DNA of 8,623 nucleotides from Phascolarctobacterium sp. (GCA_004558595.1 SFCN01000070.1:1-8623), one strand, 5' to 3'. Shown: positions 1 to 6,343, counted from the first letter of the stretch. A program made the numbers and translations. Notes: a model not told the origin generated them from the letters alone.

Positions 1-534
1 TTCTTTTTCTTTGGTATGCTGACTTTTGTGCTACGCAATGAAACAGGACAGCTTTTGCTAACTTGGAATGAAGCGGAAAAAGGCATTATGTGGGGCATGA
101 TTTTCCTCTTTTCCGGCGGCTTAGCCTTGGGCAAGCTGATTACGGATACGGGAGCTGCCACAGAAATTGCTAAGGTGATTACTCTGCTGCCTTTAAATGG
201 TGGCGTGGAAACCATGTTCAGTCTGACCTTGTTCGCTACCTTCCTGACGGAAATCAGTAGTAATACGGCGGCCGCTTCCATCTCGATTCCCGTTGTGCAA
301 AGCATTACCAATGAGCTGGGCGTTAATCCGGTGCCCTATATCTTGACTACAATTGTGGCTGTAAACTGTGCCTTCATATTGCCCGTAAGCACTCGTGCTG
401 TGGGTGTTACCTATGGCTTAAGTCCTGACGATTTGATGAAGCATGGTGTACGCTTATCGGTGTTGTGCATGCTTTTGGTAAGTGTATTGGGCTATGTGTG
501 CATGCAGTTCTGGCCCTTATTCAACCATATTTGA
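1..534 (+). CDS. DASS/SLC13-family anion:Na+ symporter, C-terminal part (5' end outside window)
   Basis: This is the last 177 residues of an inner-membrane secondary transporter of the divalent anion:Na+ symporter family (dicarboxylates, sulfate or similar anions). The frame is open to base 1 (it begins Phe-Phe-Phe-Phe-Gly), so the gene starts upstream and the ATG at base 16 is internal. Visible family features, counted from base 1: the amphipathic stretch LTWNEAEKGIMWG followed by SGGLALGK (about 20-44), the second SNT signature at 87-89 inside EISSNTAAASISIPV, and hydrophobic helices at about 70-83, 113-128 and 152-170. In SNT-motif transporters these residues help form the Na+ and substrate sites. 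The later loop that usually reads like TPPNAIVFG is STRAVGVTYG here (130-139), so the substrate cannot be guessed safely. A terminator follows directly, so this gene is transcribed separately from birA. Confidence 0.85.
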   Translation, partial: FFFFGMLTFVLRNETGQLLLTWNEAEKGIMWGMIFLFSGGLALGKLITDTGAATEIAKVITLLPLNGGVETMFSLTLFATFLTEISSNTAAASISIPVVQSITNELGVNPVPYILTTIVAVNCAFILPVSTRAVGVTYGLSPDDLMKHGVRLSVLCMLLVSVLGYVCMQFWPLFNHI

Positions 535-552
535 TTTTGCTAACTCCTCAAT

Positions 553-597
553 ACTCTCCTTACTTCCGCAGTCCCACGGAGGCAGGGAGAGTTTTCT
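553..597 (+). terminator. Intrinsic terminator after the symporter gene
   Basis: The outer stem ACTCTCC (553-559) pairs with GGAGAGT (586-592). Past a small internal loop, CTTCCG (563-568) pairs with CGGAGG (577-582) around an 8-nt loop. TTTTCT follows from 592. The position, 18 bp after the stop codon, fits a rho-independent terminator. Confidence 0.75.
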
Positions 598-615
598 GTG
601 TGGGTTAATATTTGC

Positions 616-644
616 TTGACTTTTGGTTAACCTAGTGATAACCT
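616..644 (+). promoter_or_regulatory. Probable birA promoter
   Basis: TTGACT (616-621) is a 5/6 match to the -35 consensus. Seventeen bases later is TAACCT (639-644), a weak -10, preceded by TG at 636-637 (extended -10). The -10 is the weak point of this call. The promoter lies within the GGTTAACC repeats, which is the arrangement expected for repression. Confidence 0.5.
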
Positions 645-668
645 TTCAGTTAGATGTAGGTTAACCAA
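623..668 (+). promoter_or_regulatory. Candidate BirA operator (inverted GGTTAACC repeats)
   Basis: TTGGTTAACCTA (623-634) and TAGGTTAACCAA (657-668) form a perfect 12-bp inverted repeat with a 22-bp spacer. Inside it, GTGATAACC (635-643) and GGTTAACCA (659-667) are 15 bp apart. Recalled family knowledge: BirA sites in Bacillota resemble TTGTnAACC-N14-16-GGTTnACAA, so this second pairing fits the expected spacing with a few mismatches. The sites overlap the predicted -35 spacer and -10. The downstream BirA keeps its helix-turn-helix domain, so autorepression by biotinyl-AMP-bound BirA is a reasonable inference. Confidence 0.6.
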
Positions 669-724
669 GTTTTGGTATGCAAAATAGTTAGTGATAAATT
701 GGATAAAACTGGAGGCAGAGCAAG

Positions 725-1723
725 ATGCGTAAGCGTATTTTAGAATTATTGCGTAATAGTGGGGGTGAGCCAGTAAGCGGCGAGGAAATTTCCCGTCAGC
801 TGGAGGTGTCCCGTACTGCCATTTGGAAGCATATTCAGGCTTTGAAGAATGATGGCTATGCTATAGAGTCCGTGCCCAAAAAAGGCTATATTTTGAAGGA
901 GGTACCTAATCGCCTGTTCCCACAGGAGATTTTATCACGCTTAGAGACTAAGTGGCTGGGACGTAATATCTGCTATCGGGATAGTGTTGATTCCAGTAAT
1001 AATCTGGCGAAGCTATTGGCCAACGAGGGCTGTGAAAACGGCCTTTTGGTCGTGGCTGAAGAGCAGGGAGCCGGCAAGGGACGTTTGTCCAGAGGCTGGA
1101 TTTCTCCCTATGCTAAGGGCATTTGGTTCAGCGTGGTTTTAAAGCCTCCCTTCCTGCCCCAAGAGGCCTCTAAATGTACGCTTTTGGCTGCAGTGGCCGT
1201 GGTGAAGGCTATCAATAAAATCGCCGGAGTCAAGGCTGCTATTAAATGGCCCAATGATATTTTGCTCTTAGGGCGTAAGCTGGTGGGGATTCTCACCGAG
1301 ATGAATGCAGAGTTTGGTCATATTAATTATGTGGTTATAGGAACCGGCATCAATACCAATGCTACTCCCGATGATTATCCTGAGGAGGTTAAGCATTTGG
1401 CGGTGTCCGTGTGTGACGCAGCCACCGAGCCCTTCACTAGAGTGCAGCTTTTGTGCGATATTTTGAAAAACATGGAGGAGCTCTACGAAACGGCTGTCAA
1501 CGAAGGCTTTGGGCCTGTATTGGATGAATGGCGTAAGTATTCCTGCACTTTAGGTCAGGAGGTTAAGGTTATCGCTCCCGATATGACTTATTTTGGTAAG
1601 GCCGTGGATATTGACGAGGAAGGCCTTTTGATTGTTCGCAAGGACGATGGTGCCTTGGAGAAGGTTGTGGCCGGCGATGTTTCCATTCGTCCTGCCGCTG
1701 CCACTGATGGAGCTTATGCATAA
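725..1723 (+). CDS. birA: Bifunctional biotin--[biotin carboxyl carrier protein] ligase / biotin repressor
   Basis: BirA activates biotin with ATP to biotinyl-5'-AMP and attaches it to a lysine of biotin carboxyl carrier proteins. With its N-terminal DNA-binding domain it also represses biotin genes. The 332-residue length is normal for the two-domain (group II) type. Residues 1-60 form a winged helix (ISRQLEVSRTAIWKHIQAL at 22-40). The catalytic domain shows the biotinyl-AMP loop GAGKGRLSRGW (115-125, a variant of the GRGRxxR loop), KWPND (174-178), KLVGIL (185-190) and GTGIN (206-210). The C-terminal SH3-like cap lies at about 275-323. The start is supported by GGAGG at 711-715, 9 nt upstream of ATG. 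Upstream repeats suggest autoregulation. The enzyme acts in the cytoplasm. Confidence 0.95.
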   Translation: MRKRILELLRNSGGEPVSGEEISRQLEVSRTAIWKHIQALKNDGYAIESVPKKGYILKEVPNRLFPQEILSRLETKWLGRNICYRDSVDSSNNLAKLLANEGCENGLLVVAEEQGAGKGRLSRGWISPYAKGIWFSVVLKPPFLPQEASKCTLLAAVAVVKAINKIAGVKAAIKWPNDILLLGRKLVGILTEMNAEFGHINYVVIGTGINTNATPDDYPEEVKHLAVSVCDAATEPFTRVQLLCDILKNMEELYETAVNEGFGPVLDEWRKYSCTLGQEVKVIAPDMTYFGKAVDIDEEGLLIVRKDDGALEKVVAGDVSIRPAAATDGAYA

Positions 1724-1747
1724 AACTGGAAAAAGTTTGAATAGTTC

Positions 1748-1775
1748 TTGCATTCTGCTGACTTTGTGGTAAAAT
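1748..1775 (+). promoter_or_regulatory. Probable coaX promoter (extended -10)
   Basis: TTGCAT (1748-1753) is followed after 16 bp by TAAAAT (1770-1775), preceded by TG at 1767-1768, giving an extended -10. It lies in the 111-bp gap between birA and coaX. No convincing terminator for birA is seen in this gap, so birA read-through into coaX is also possible. Confidence 0.6.
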
Positions 1776-1834
1776 AAAAAAGGCTTTGAGGCCGTATTTT
1801 GAGGCGGAAACCACACTTCCGAGGAGGATTTAAG

Positions 1835-2611
1835 ATGTTACTAGTAATTGATGTAGGTAATACCAATGTTGTTGCCGGTGTTTTTGATGACAAGGAGCTG
1901 AAGGTTCATTGGCGTTTTTCCACTGACCGCTCTAAGACTGCAGATGAATTTGGTATTATGCTGCGTAGCATGTTTGATTATAGCGACGTGGAGATGAGCA
2001 AAATTGATTCTATTATCATTTCCAGCGTAGTGCCCCCGGTGCTGATTCCCCTGTGCCATATGTGCGAGCGTTACTTTGGGATTAAGCCCATGGTTGTTGG
2101 CCCTGGCATTAAAAACGGCATTTTTATTCGCTATGACAATCCTAAGGAGGTTGGTGCTGACCGCATTGTCAATGCGGTAGCCGCTTTCCATAAATACGCC
2201 CATTTGAATCGCCCCATGATCATTCTGGACTTCGGTACCGCGAACACCTTCTGCGCTCTGCTGCCCACAGGTGAATATTTGGGCGGTGCCATCGCCCCCG
2301 GCATTGGCATTTCCACTGAGGCCCTGTTCCAGCGTGCAGCTAAGCTGCCCCGTATTGAGCTGGTAAAGCCCAAGACTGTAATTTGCCGCAACACTGTTAG
2401 CTCCATGCAGGCCGGTGCCATTTATGGCTTTGTAGGGCAAATGGAGGGTATCGTTAATCATATGAAGAAGGAGCTGGGCGGGGACGCTTTGGTTATTGCT
2501 ACCGGCGGCTTTGCTAATACTATGGCTTCTGAGTCCGACTGCATTGATGTGATTGAGCCGTTCCTGACATTGGATGGTTTGAGAATACTCTACGAAAAGA
2601 ACGCGAAGTAA
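1835..2611 (+). CDS. coaX: Type III pantothenate kinase
   Basis: CoaX phosphorylates pantothenate with ATP, the first step of coenzyme A synthesis. Type III enzymes need a monovalent cation and are not feedback-inhibited by CoA. The 258 residues match the family length. Motifs of the ASKHA fold: DVGNT (6-10, phosphate loop), SSVVP (63-67), GADR (107-110, including the catalytic Asp109), DFGTANTF (132-139; usually DFGTATTF), GGAIAPG (150-156), TGG (223-225) and LTLDGL (245-249). The start is ATG 1835, preceded by GAGGAGG at 1821-1827 with 7-nt spacing. An in-frame TTG at 1799 lacks a ribosome site and precedes the conserved N-terminus by 12 residues, so I rejected it. The leader contains a small CGGAA/TTCCG hairpin (1805-1821) just before the ribosome site. 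A strong terminator follows. Confidence 0.95.
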   Translation: MLLVIDVGNTNVVAGVFDDKELKVHWRFSTDRSKTADEFGIMLRSMFDYSDVEMSKIDSIIISSVVPPVLIPLCHMCERYFGIKPMVVGPGIKNGIFIRYDNPKEVGADRIVNAVAAFHKYAHLNRPMIILDFGTANTFCALLPTGEYLGGAIAPGIGISTEALFQRAAKLPRIELVKPKTVICRNTVSSMQAGAIYGFVGQMEGIVNHMKKELGGDALVIATGGFANTMASESDCIDVIEPFLTLDGLRILYEKNAK

Positions 2612-2640
2612 ATTTTTATTTTAATTTATCGTTGTCAACT

Positions 2641-2665
2641 AGCCCGCTGTTATGCGGGCTTTTTT
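2641..2665 (+). terminator. Intrinsic terminator between coaX and dusB
   Basis: AGCCCGC (2641-2647) pairs perfectly with GCGGGCT (2654-2660) around a 6-nt loop, and six T residues (2660-2665) follow. It starts 29 bp after the coaX stop, and its T-run ends only 16 nt before the dusB ATG. Confidence 0.9.
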
Positions 2666-2681
2666 GAATATAGGTGAACAC

Positions 2682-3698
2682 ATGCAAATTGGTAAGATAA
2701 AATTAGATGCTCCACTAGTGCTGGCCCCTATGGCCGGGATTACGGATTTGCCCTTTCGGGTGATTTGTCGACGCTTGGGCTGTGGTATGACTGTGTCCGA
2801 GATGGTTAGCGCTAAGGGGCTGCTTTATAAAAATGTGAAGACGACTGAGATGCTACGCATTGACGAGGGTGAGCGTCCTACTGCCATCCAACTTTTCGGC
2901 AGCGTGCCTCATGAATTGGCAGCAGCTGCCAAAATGGTTGAGGCCAGCGGAGCTGATATGATTGACTTTAATATGGGCTGTCCCGTGCCGAAGATTGTCA
3001 ATAATGGCGAGGGCTCAGCATTGATGAAAAATCCTCAGCTGGCCTACGAGGTTTTAGCAGCTATGGTGGATGCGGTGCAAATTCCGGTGACGGTGAAGTT
3101 TCGCGCGGGCTGGGATGACGAGCACCGCAACGCGGTGGAGATAGCTTTGGCGGCTGAGCGGGCCGGAGTGGCGGCGGTAGCCGTCCACGGGCGCACGCGA
3201 CAGCAGTTTTACGAGGGCAAGGCCGATTGGAGCATTATCCGTCAGGTAAAGCAGGCGGTGAAGGTGCCGGTGTTCGGCAACGGTGATATTTTCACCGTTG
3301 CTGATGGGCTGCGGATGCTGGAGGAAACAGGGGTGGACGGTCTTATGATTGGTCGTGGCGCCGATGGCAATCCTTGGCTATTTCAGCAGCTGAAGGCCGT
3401 TTTGGCTGGTGAATCTTGTCCTGCTAGTCCTAGCTTGGATGAAAGACTTAATCTTGCAGCGGAGCATCTGGATATGCTCATCGCTTTTAAGGGCGAGACC
3501 ATTTCCGTAAAGGAAATGCGTCGTCATATATCTGCTTATTTAAAGGGCTTGCCCCACGCAGCAGAATATCGTGGTCGCTTCCATAAGGTGGATACTAGGG
3601 AGCAATTTCAGGAGCTATTGACTGAGTATCGTCAATGTGCCCAAATTTATTATGAACAAGAAAAACATTTTGCGGCTACCATTGTAGAAAAGCACTAG
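2682..3698 (+). CDS. dusB: tRNA-dihydrouridine synthase, DusB type
   Basis: This FMN-dependent cytoplasmic enzyme reduces specific uridines in tRNA to dihydrouridine with NAD(P)H. The TIM-barrel signatures, over 338 residues, are APMAGITD (15-22, FMN site), DFNMGCP (95-101, with catalytic Cys100), VKFRAGWDD (138-146), VHGRTR (168-173), GNGDI (199-203) and MIGRGA (222-227). A helical tRNA-binding C-terminal domain contains MRRHISAYLKGLP (279-291). I chose ATG 2682 because AGGTG (2672-2676) lies 5 nt upstream. The in-frame ATG at 2652 lies in the loop of the terminator hairpin and would add 10 unconserved residues. No promoter is evident between terminator and start, so expression may depend on read-through from coaX. 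About 3070-3290 is visibly richer in G/C-ending codons than the rest. DusB is assigned over other Dus types by sequence pattern and dusB-greA-lysS proximity. Confidence 0.93.
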   Translation: MQIGKIKLDAPLVLAPMAGITDLPFRVICRRLGCGMTVSEMVSAKGLLYKNVKTTEMLRIDEGERPTAIQLFGSVPHELAAAAKMVEASGADMIDFNMGCPVPKIVNNGEGSALMKNPQLAYEVLAAMVDAVQIPVTVKFRAGWDDEHRNAVEIALAAERAGVAAVAVHGRTRQQFYEGKADWSIIRQVKQAVKVPVFGNGDIFTVADGLRMLEETGVDGLMIGRGADGNPWLFQQLKAVLAGESCPASPSLDERLNLAAEHLDMLIAFKGETISVKEMRRHISAYLKGLPHAAEYRGRFHKVDTREQFQELLTEYRQCAQIYYEQEKHFAATIVEKH

Positions 3699-3710
3699 AT
3701 ATGTTACAAT
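3682..3710 (+). promoter_or_regulatory. Probable promoter of the 3748-5768 gene pair
   Basis: TTGTAG (3682-3687) and, 17 bp on, TACAAT (3705-3710) with TG at 3702-3703 make an extended -10 promoter. The -35 is only a 3/6 match, which the TG motif could offset. It overlaps the last codons of dusB, suggesting the next two genes form their own transcription unit. Confidence 0.6.
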
Positions 3711-3747
3711 ATAACGTTGTTAAAGATACATTCAGGGAGTTTGGACT

Positions 3748-4674
3748 ATGGGAGTAAGTACGCAGACCAAGCATATCATTAGTATTAGCCTTGGCTCATC
3801 TAAAAGAGATGCCAGCGCTGTTTTAGAGCTTGCCGGACAAAAAGTGCATATCGAACGTCGTGGAACGGATGGCGATTATAACAAAGCACGGGAGCTTATG
3901 GAGCAGTGGGACGGTAAGGTGGATGCTATGGGCTTGGGTGGCACGGACTTATATGTCTATGCCGGTAAGGAGCGTTATACCTTTCGTGAGTCTGCTCGCT
4001 TGATCGCCAATGTCCATCATACGCCGGTGTTAGATGGCAGCGGCTTGAAAAATTCCCTGGAGCGCAAGGTGATTCATGAGCTAGCAGAAAAGCATCAGCT
4101 ACCCCTTAAAGGGAGCAGAGTGCTGCTGGTGTGCGCTGTGGATCGCTTTGGTATGGCTGAGGCTTTGCTAGAGGAAGGAGCCAAGGTTACCTTTGGCGAT
4201 TTGATTTTTGGTTTAAACGTTAATAAGCCGCTTTATTCCTTGGGAGCGCTGGCTTGGTGGGCAAAGCTTTTGGCGCCGGTGGTGACCAAGCTGCCTGTAA
4301 GCTGGTTTTATCCCATGGGTAAGGAGCAGGAAACAAAGATCCTGCGCCATCCGGAGTATTTTCGGGAAAGCGATATTATAGCAGGTGATTTTCATTACAT
4401 CAAAAAATTTATGCCGGATAGCCTGCCCGGTAAAATTATCATTACCAATACAGTGACAGCGGCGGACAGAGAAATGCTGCGCAAGGCCGGTGTCAAAATT
4501 TTAGTTACAACTACACCCTGTATTGAGGGGCGTAGCTTTGGTACAAATGTTATGGAAGCGTTATTGGTGGCCTTACAGGATGGGAAGGGACCGCTAACAG
4601 CTACAGAGTATTTAGGGCTCATTGAGCATTATCATATTAAATCTTCTGTGGAGTACCTTGGTACGAAGGAGTAG
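3748..4674 (+). CDS. Conserved protein of unknown function, possible Rossmann-like fold, paired with an acyl-ACP-reductase-like gene
   Basis: I cannot assign a biochemical function. My recollection is that relatives carry the label 'quinate 5-dehydrogenase' in databases, but the sequence does not support quinate chemistry. The 308-residue protein has no signal peptide and no clear membrane helix, so it is probably cytoplasmic. The N-terminal part (about 8-115) has GSSKRD (16-21), ERRGTDGD (36-43), GLGGTDLY (62-69) and VLDGSGLKNSLER (94-106). The second part begins with a beta-alpha-beta-like run, RVLLVCAVDRFGMAEALLEEGAKVTFGD (124-151), where a nucleotide-binding glycine loop would sit. Only Gly135 remains, so cofactor binding is doubtful. 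EGRSFGTNVMEALL (260-273) looks conserved near the C-terminus. AGGGAG (3734-3739) lies 8 nt before ATG. The stop is 8 bp before the next start, and its TAG directly follows that gene's ribosome site, implying translational coupling and a shared role. Confidence 0.7.
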   Translation: MGVSTQTKHIISISLGSSKRDASAVLELAGQKVHIERRGTDGDYNKARELMEQWDGKVDAMGLGGTDLYVYAGKERYTFRESARLIANVHHTPVLDGSGLKNSLERKVIHELAEKHQLPLKGSRVLLVCAVDRFGMAEALLEEGAKVTFGDLIFGLNVNKPLYSLGALAWWAKLLAPVVTKLPVSWFYPMGKEQETKILRHPEYFRESDIIAGDFHYIKKFMPDSLPGKIIITNTVTAADREMLRKAGVKILVTTTPCIEGRSFGTNVMEALLVALQDGKGPLTATEYLGLIEHYHIKSSVEYLGTKE

Positions 4675-4682
4675 TATTAATC

Positions 4683-5768
4683 ATGGAAAAGTTTGCTTTT
4701 ATCTTTCATCCTCTTACTTTGGAGGATATGGAGCATTTGTCTCCTGTTATGAAGTATATTCCTGACCCCATAATTGAGGCCTGCCTGAAGCTTAAGAAGC
4801 CTTTTAAGGTTTCTCATATTACAGGCATTAAAAGTCCCTATGCGGAGGCAGAGGGATGGTTTGTGGGCTGTCCCCTGACTGCCAAGCAGATGGTGACATT
4901 GCCTGAAGAGTTTGTTATGGACCGCATCATCGAGTCCGGTAAAATTGCCCAAGAGCTGGGCGCTAAAATAGTGGGCTTGGGAGCGTTCACTTCCATAGTG
5001 GGTGATGCGGGCATTACTGTGGCCAAAAATTTGGATATCGCGGTAACCTCCGGCAATAGCTATACTGTAGCTACGGCTATCCAGGGTACGAAAGAGGCTG
5101 CTCGCATGATGGGCAAGGATTTGAAGGAATGCCGCGCTGTGGTTGTCGGAGCTACGGGCTCCATTGGCGCAGCCTCTGTGCGTCTTTTGTCCAAGGAGGT
5201 TAAGCATATTACCTTGGTCGCAAGGCATATGGGGCGCTTAGAGGAGCTGGCTCAGGAGCTTATTGAGCAAAATCATTGCGAAGTAGCGGTAAGCCAGGAT
5301 ATTCATGCTGCCTTAAAAGAAGCAGATATTGTCATCACCGTAACTAGCGCCTTGGACTTTTTGATTGAGCCTGAGGATTTAAAGCCTGGCTGCGTGGTTT
5401 GCGATGTGGCACGACCTCGCAATGTGTCTCGAGAGGTTTCCCTAAAACGCAATGATGTGTTGGTTATTGAAGGCGGGATCATCCATGTTCCTGGTAATGT
5501 GGATTTCCATTTCAATTTTGGCTTTCCGCCCCGCACCTCCTATGCCTGCATGAGCGAGACCATGATTTTGGCTTTGGATGGACGTTATGAGAATTTCTCC
5601 TTGGGACGCAATTTGGATATCAATAAAATTAATTTAATCTCCCAGCTGGCGGATAAGCACCATTTCCGTATGACCGGCTTCCGCAATTTTGAAAGAGCTG
5701 TTTCGAGCGAGCATATTGAGGAAGTAAGGCATAATGCACAGATGGCTTTAGCTATCCACGGCTTTTGA
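4683..5768 (+). CDS. Long-chain acyl-[acyl-carrier-protein] reductase-like (AAR-like) oxidoreductase
   Basis: The 361 residues resemble cyanobacterial acyl-ACP reductase, which reduces acyl-ACP with NADPH to a fatty aldehyde through a cysteine thioester. From memory of the Synechococcus elongatus enzyme, three blocks line up. GLGAFTSI (98-105) matches its ALGGFTSI. TSGNSYTVA (122-130) plus VVVGATGSIGAA (153-164) match TTGNTHTAY and VAVVGATGDIGSA. ACMSETMILALDG and NFSLGRN (288-310) match ACFAEAMLLEFEG and NFSWGRN. The catalytic Cys (294 in that enzyme) corresponds to Cys289, and the NAD(P) loop GATGSIG is 156-162. The Rossmann domain explains why relatives may be labelled shikimate dehydrogenase. 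No aldehyde-deformylating oxygenase gene is present in the window. AAGGAG (4666-4671) lies 11 nt upstream of the ATG and overlaps the end of the preceding gene. The real substrate is not proven; other acyl thioesters are possible. Confidence 0.8.
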   Translation: MEKFAFIFHPLTLEDMEHLSPVMKYIPDPIIEACLKLKKPFKVSHITGIKSPYAEAEGWFVGCPLTAKQMVTLPEEFVMDRIIESGKIAQELGAKIVGLGAFTSIVGDAGITVAKNLDIAVTSGNSYTVATAIQGTKEAARMMGKDLKECRAVVVGATGSIGAASVRLLSKEVKHITLVARHMGRLEELAQELIEQNHCEVAVSQDIHAALKEADIVITVTSALDFLIEPEDLKPGCVVCDVARPRNVSREVSLKRNDVLVIEGGIIHVPGNVDFHFNFGFPPRTSYACMSETMILALDGRYENFSLGRNLDINKINLISQLADKHHFRMTGFRNFERAVSSEHIEEVRHNAQMALAIHGF

Positions 5769-5770
5769 TA

Positions 5771-5800
5771 TTGACAATTAAAACTTGCACAGCTTATAAT
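5771..5800 (+). promoter_or_regulatory. Strong promoter of greA-lysS
   Basis: TTGACA (5771-5776) and TATAAT (5795-5800) are both perfect consensus hexamers, with an 18-bp spacer. The -35 begins 3 bp after the preceding stop codon. Transcription should start near 5807, giving a leader of about 45 nt before greA. Confidence 0.88.
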
Positions 5801-5814
5801 GATTGCACAGGTTA
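5785..5814 (+). repeat. Pair of 12-bp direct repeats around the greA -10 box
   Basis: TTGCACAGCTTA (5785-5796) and TTGCACAGGTTA (5803-5814) differ at one base. They are separated by TAATGA and start 18 bp apart. The first overlaps the beginning of the -10 hexamer and the second covers the expected start site. This could be a tandem operator for an unknown regulator, or a local duplication. Confidence 0.7.
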
Positions 5815-5851
5815 AATATATTCAAGAAATTTATGATAAAGGAGCAGGAAA

Positions 5852-6328
5852 ATGGCTACAAAAGAAACTCAAATTACAGCCGAAGGTCTTAAAAGATTAG
5901 AAGAAGAATTAGCCCAACGCAAGGGCGCCATTCGTGAAGAAATCGTTGAACGTCTGAAAGAGGCGAGAGCTCAGGGCGACTTAAGCGAAAACTCCGAGTA
6001 TGACCAAGCCAAAGAGGACCAAGGCAAAAACGAAAGCCGCATTGTGGAATTGGAGCAGATGATTAAAACTGCTGTTATTATCGATACCACTGCCTCTGGC
6101 AAAGAGGGCATTGTTTCCTTGGGCTGCACTGTAGTGCTGAAGGATGTGGAAACCGGCGAAGAAGAGACCTATGCTATCGTAGGTACCACTGAGGCCGACC
6201 CCTTTAATAACAAGATTTCCAACGAGTCCCCGGTGGGCTCTGCTATTTTGGGCAAAAAGGTTCATGATGTTGTTGTAGCTAATACTCCTGCAGGTGAGCT
6301 GTCCTACGAGATTATGGAAGTAAAATAA
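5852..6328 (+). CDS. greA: Transcription elongation factor GreA
   Basis: GreA enters the RNA polymerase secondary channel and stimulates cleavage of backtracked transcripts, rescuing stalled elongation. The 158 residues match the family. The N-terminal coiled coil (about 8-76) carries the acidic tip GDLSENSEYD (42-51); Asp43 and Glu46 correspond to the metal-coordinating pair of E. coli GreA. The C-terminal FKBP-like domain (about 84-158) has ISNESPVGSAILGKK (122-136), a strong family signature. AAAGGAG (5838-5844) is 7 nt from the ATG. The gene is first of a two-gene operon: lysS starts 15 bp after its stop, and a near-consensus promoter lies just upstream. greA next to lysS is common in Bacillota. 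Confidence 0.97.
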   Translation: MATKETQITAEGLKRLEEELAQRKGAIREEIVERLKEARAQGDLSENSEYDQAKEDQGKNESRIVELEQMIKTAVIIDTTASGKEGIVSLGCTVVLKDVETGEEETYAIVGTTEADPFNNKISNESPVGSAILGKKVHDVVVANTPAGELSYEIMEVK

Positions 6329-6343
6329 GAAGGAGCTTAAAGC

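Noticed and set aside
689..697. TAGTGATAA direct repeat of 633-641
   Set aside because: Nine bases in an AT-rich leader could recur by chance and lack the AACC end of the BirA half-site.
1781..1800. Possible birA terminator around AGGCTTTGAGGCC
   Set aside because: Only about 3 bp of stem can form, and it lies next to the predicted coaX -10.
1799..1834. Upstream TTG start for coaX
   Set aside because: It has no ribosome site and would add 12 residues before the conserved DVGNT-containing N-terminus; ATG 1835 follows GAGGAGG.
1841..2461. 206-codon minus-strand open frame
   Set aside because: It is antisense to coaX, whose motifs are unambiguous, and shows no domain signature of its own.
2652..2681. 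Upstream in-frame ATG for dusB
   Set aside because: It sits in the loop of the coaX terminator hairpin with no ribosome site; ATG 2682 has AGGTG before it and begins the conserved region.
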